Below are positions 61,831-64,000 of a stretch of DNA of 64,000 nucleotides, in pieces. Within the stretch, counting starts at the first letter, position 1. Each line of letters begins with the position of its first letter. The DNA comes from an uncultured SAR86 cluster bacterium. GTDB lineage: Bacteria; Pseudomonadota; Gammaproteobacteria; Magnimaribacterales; D2472. The DNA is taken from the NCBI GenBank assembly GCA_902557965.1, contig CACECK010000004.1, positions 62,001 to 126,000 of the forward strand. Reading direction: 5' to 3'. Both the position numbers and the translations under genes were made by a program. A model generated the notes under the pieces. It was not told the origin of the DNA. It was given only the letters and a program-made list of their open reading frames with translations, and searched no databases.

Positions 61831-62764
61831 TTAAGATTCTTTCGTATCTTCTTTCAAGCAAATCGTTAATAGGCATTTTATTTAAGATAGATAAATTTCT
61901 TATCAACGAGCCCTTAATGTTTTGAGCAATTAGATCATAGTCTCTATGTGCGCCACCAAGGGGCTCCTGAATTATTTCATCTACAATTTTTATCTTTTTT
62001 AGCTCGGAGGATGATACTTTCATTGCTTCGGCAGCATCAGGAGCTTTCTCAGAAGATCTCCAAATAATTGAAGCACAAGCTTCAGGTGATGCAACTGAAT
62101 AAATTGCATACTCAAGCATAGACAAATGATCTCCAACACTTATTGCAAGAGCACCACCAGAACCACCCTCTCCTGTTACAACTACAATTATTGGTGTCTT
62201 TAATTCAGACATGGTTGCAAGATTTCTTGCAATTGCTTCACTCTGACATCTTTCCTCTCCCTCAATACCTGGGAAAGCTCCAGCAGTATCTACAAAAGTT
62301 ATTACAGGCAATCCAAATTGTTCTGCTAACAACATCAACCTTTTAGCTTTTCTGTAGCCTTCTGGATTAGTCATACCAAAATTTCTTTTGACTTTCTCAT
62401 CAGTATCTCGACCTTTTTCATGCCCAATTGCCATTACAGGGATACTTTCTAACATGCCAATTCCACCAATTATAGATGCATCATCTCCAAATTGACGATC
62501 TCCATGCAATTCATCAAAATCATCAAAAATTCTATCGATAAAGTCGGAAGTATGAGGTCTGTTCGGATGTCTTGCTACTTGAACAATCTGCCAAGTATCT
62601 AATTTTGAGTATATTTTTTTTGTTAAGGATTTATTTTCTTTTTCAAGATTCAAAATTTCTTCATTTAAAGCTGGAGAATCAACAGCAGCTGTTCTAAGAG
62701 CACTCAATTTTTGAGCAAGCTCTTTAATAGGTTCCTCGAATGTAAGAAATTTTTCATCATTCAT
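61817..62764 (-). CDS. accA: Acetyl-CoA carboxylase carboxyltransferase subunit alpha
   Basis: AccA with AccD transfers CO2 from biotin to acetyl-CoA, the first step of fatty acid synthesis. The 315-residue product has FLTFEEPIKELAQKLSALR at the N-terminus, VARHPNRPHTSDFIDRIFDDFDELHGDR, GHEKGRDTDEKVKRNFGMTNPEGYRKA and the oxyanion region VTGEGGSGGALAISVGD. The start is placed at ATG 62764 because MNDEKFLTFEEPI aligns with E. coli MSLNFLDFEQPI; a GTG at 62773 is an alternative. It follows dnaE, the conserved dnaE-accA-tilS order. Confidence 0.97.
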   Translation of the reverse strand: MNDEKFLTFEEPIKELAQKLSALRTAAVDSPALNEEILNLEKENKSLTKKIYSKLDTWQIVQVARHPNRPHTSDFIDRIFDDFDELHGDRQFGDDASIIGGIGMLESIPVMAIGHEKGRDTDEKVKRNFGMTNPEGYRKAKRLMLLAEQFGLPVITFVDTAGAFPGIEGEERCQSEAIARNLATMSELKTPIIVVVTGEGGSGGALAISVGDHLSMLEYAIYSVASPEACASIIWRSSEKAPDAAEAMKVSSSELKKIKIVDEIIQEPLGGAHRDYDLIAQNIKGSLIRNLSILNKMPINDLLERRYERILSVGA

Positions 62765-62771
62765 ATTTTTC

Positions 62772-62780
62772 ACTATACCA
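62772..62780 (-). promoter_or_regulatory. Extended -10-like element directly before accA
   Basis: The minus strand reads TGGTATAGT: TGn plus TATAGT (five of six). Seven bases separate it from ATG 62764, so transcription would begin at the start codon. There is no Shine-Dalgarno before that ATG. It lies in the 33-base gap after dnaE. Confidence 0.38.
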
Positions 62781-62797
62781 ATAGTTTTTAATAAAAA

Positions 62798-64000
62798 TTA
62801 AATTTGAATAACATTTTTTCCAAAAATATCTTCTAAATAAAAAAGATTTTCAAGAGTAGGAATAAAACTATACTCTTTACCAAGCTGTATTATAGCTTCA
62901 GATTCTTTTGTTTGAACTTTCAAATTAATATTGCATTCACCATCACTCCAAAACTCATCATCAATAAGCTCTAATTTTTCTGCCATTTCATCTAGTGACA
63001 AAAGATCTGATTTTTCCACATCCAACAGGATCTCATTTATTTTTTTTATTAATTCATTATTGATACTTTCGACTTCTTTAACTCTCATGCGAAACATTAA
63101 TGCTCCTATATCATTTGTTTTATAGTCATCTACTTCTATGATTCCTTTTAATGACAAAATACTTCCCTCTTTAAGGAGATTATGGCAATTTTCAAGAACT
63201 TCACTTGAAACAATTCCATCCATAATCCCAGTCCCATCGTCAAAGTTAATAAATGTTAGCGGTTTACCTTTTCTATCTTTTATTTGCCTAACATTATTAA
63301 TAAGGCAGATTAACGAAGACTTCTTAACATCAGCTGTCAAACCAGAAATAGTATTTGACCTTATTTTGTTTACTTTATTTTCAATAGCCGCCACTGGATG
63401 GCCAGAAAGATAATATCCAAGAGATTTTTTTTCGAATTCAAGCTTTTCACTTAACTTAAGATCTTGTATGTTTTTATATTTATCATATGGATCAAAATTT
63501 TCATCAAAGTCAGCAAATAAATCTCCGCTTTTTAGATTTGAGTTACCATTTCTATGTGAACCATCTTTAAGCATATCTTGAACACATGCGATGGCAATAC
63601 TTCGTGATGGACTCAAACTATCAAAAGCACCTGATTGAGATAGCGCTTCTAAAGACTTCTTACCCCCAAGCTTGATATCAATTTTCTTAGAAAATTCCCA
63701 AAGATCTTTAAATTTTATATTTTGTCTGTTTTCACAGACATGTTTAATAAATGAATCGGCAACACCTTTGATTGCTCCAAGGCCATATTCGATCTCATTA
63801 TCCTTATTAACAACAAACCTTTTATTACTTGAGAGAATATTTGGTTTACAAACTCTTATATTCATTCTTTTACACTCTTGAGTTAATGCATAAATTTTGT
63901 CAGTATTTCCAAGTTCAGAAGATAACACTGAGGCCATAAAATGTTCTGGATAATATGTTTTTAAGAATGCAGTTTGATATGAGATGAGCGCATATGCAGC
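62798..64000 (-). CDS. dnaE: DNA polymerase III alpha subunit, C-terminal part
   Basis: DnaE is the replicative polymerase. The last 400 residues are visible; the gene runs off the right edge and stays open to base 64000 (the edge encodes AAYALISYQTAFLKTYYPEHF, a conserved alpha-subunit stretch). The visible part includes the fingers/helix-hairpin region with YGLGAIKGVADSFI and SLEALSQSGAFDSL, then the OB-fold domain (around LICLINNVRQIKDRKG and FINFDDGTGIMDG), and a C-terminal tau-binding region. N-terminal PHP and catalytic aspartate motifs lie outside the window. Confidence 0.96.
   Translation of the reverse strand, partial: AAYALISYQTAFLKTYYPEHFMASVLSSELGNTDKIYALTQECKRMNIRVCKPNILSSNKRFVVNKDNEIEYGLGAIKGVADSFIKHVCENRQNIKFKDLWEFSKKIDIKLGGKKSLEALSQSGAFDSLSPSRSIAIACVQDMLKDGSHRNGNSNLKSGDLFADFDENFDPYDKYKNIQDLKLSEKLEFEKKSLGYYLSGHPVAAIENKVNKIRSNTISGLTADVKKSSLICLINNVRQIKDRKGKPLTFINFDDGTGIMDGIVSSEVLENCHNLLKEGSILSLKGIIEVDDYKTNDIGALMFRMRVKEVESINNELIKKINEILLDVEKSDLLSLDEMAEKLELIDDEFWSDGECNINLKVQTKESEAIIQLGKEYSFIPTLENLFYLEDIFGKNVIQI

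Overview
The window is a compact, visibly AT-rich stretch of chromosome carrying about 66 protein genes, four tRNAs and almost no spare DNA. Gene order and protein types are gammaproteobacterial: an lptA-lptB-rpoN block, mreBCD-yhdP, hemA divergent from lolB with prfA-prmC, lolB-ispE-tRNA-Gln-prs-rplY-pth-ychF-tRNA-Met, the carAB-greA-rlmE-ftsH-glmM-tpiA-secG chain, initiator tRNA-rimP-nusA-infB-rbfA-truB-rpsO-pnp, map-glnD-dapD and lptFG beside pepA-valS. Low GC, tiny intergenic gaps, interlocked convergent stop codons and several shortened proteins suggest a genome-streamlined marine lineage such as the SAR86 cluster. This placement is inference from gene content and style; no marker gene was compared.

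Region by region: 1-2896 holds the end of kdsD, then lptA, lptB and rpoN (LPS assembly and sigma-54). 2918-4258 is mgtE. 4250-8971 is the rod-shape cluster yhdP-mreD-mreC-mreB on the minus strand. 9054-12213 is gatCAB. 12203-16474 has a MaoC hydratase, an acyl-CoA ligase, a nitroreductase and selO. 16471-19609 is prmC-prfA-hemA. 19608-24448 runs through lolB, ispE, tRNA-Gln, prs, rplY, pth, ychF and tRNA-Met. 24462-24967 carries two small paralogous membrane proteins of unknown function. 25121-33122 is the translation/transcription operon read from initiator tRNA to pnp. 33217-42997 has an inverted tRNA-Leu followed by the minus-strand chain secG to carA. 43152-48484 is map-glnD-dapD-dapE. 48462-52670 has an overlooked 41-residue basic microprotein, a peptide transporter, an RDD protein and lptFG. 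52737-64000 contains pepA, valS, elaA, a glutathione peroxidase, rimI-holD, leuA, an enoyl-CoA hydratase, tilS, accA and the 3' part of dnaE.

Most genes are core housekeeping. LPS export is represented twice (lptAB and lptFG), lysine/peptidoglycan precursor synthesis by dapDE, envelope shape by mreBCD, translation by GatCAB, IF2, RF1, PrmC, Pth, EF-type GTPases and tRNAs, and nitrogen signalling by RpoN and GlnD. There is no mobile element, CRISPR array, prophage or defence island. The least explained locus is the tandem pair of two-helix microproteins at 24462-24967. It has an unusually strong ribosome binding site in front of the first gene and a perfect 11-bp terminator hairpin between the two. 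Other items worth attention are a valyl-tRNA synthetase lacking its C-terminal region, -10-like elements placed 6-7 bases before start codons, and an inverted tRNA-Leu in an otherwise conserved neighbourhood.
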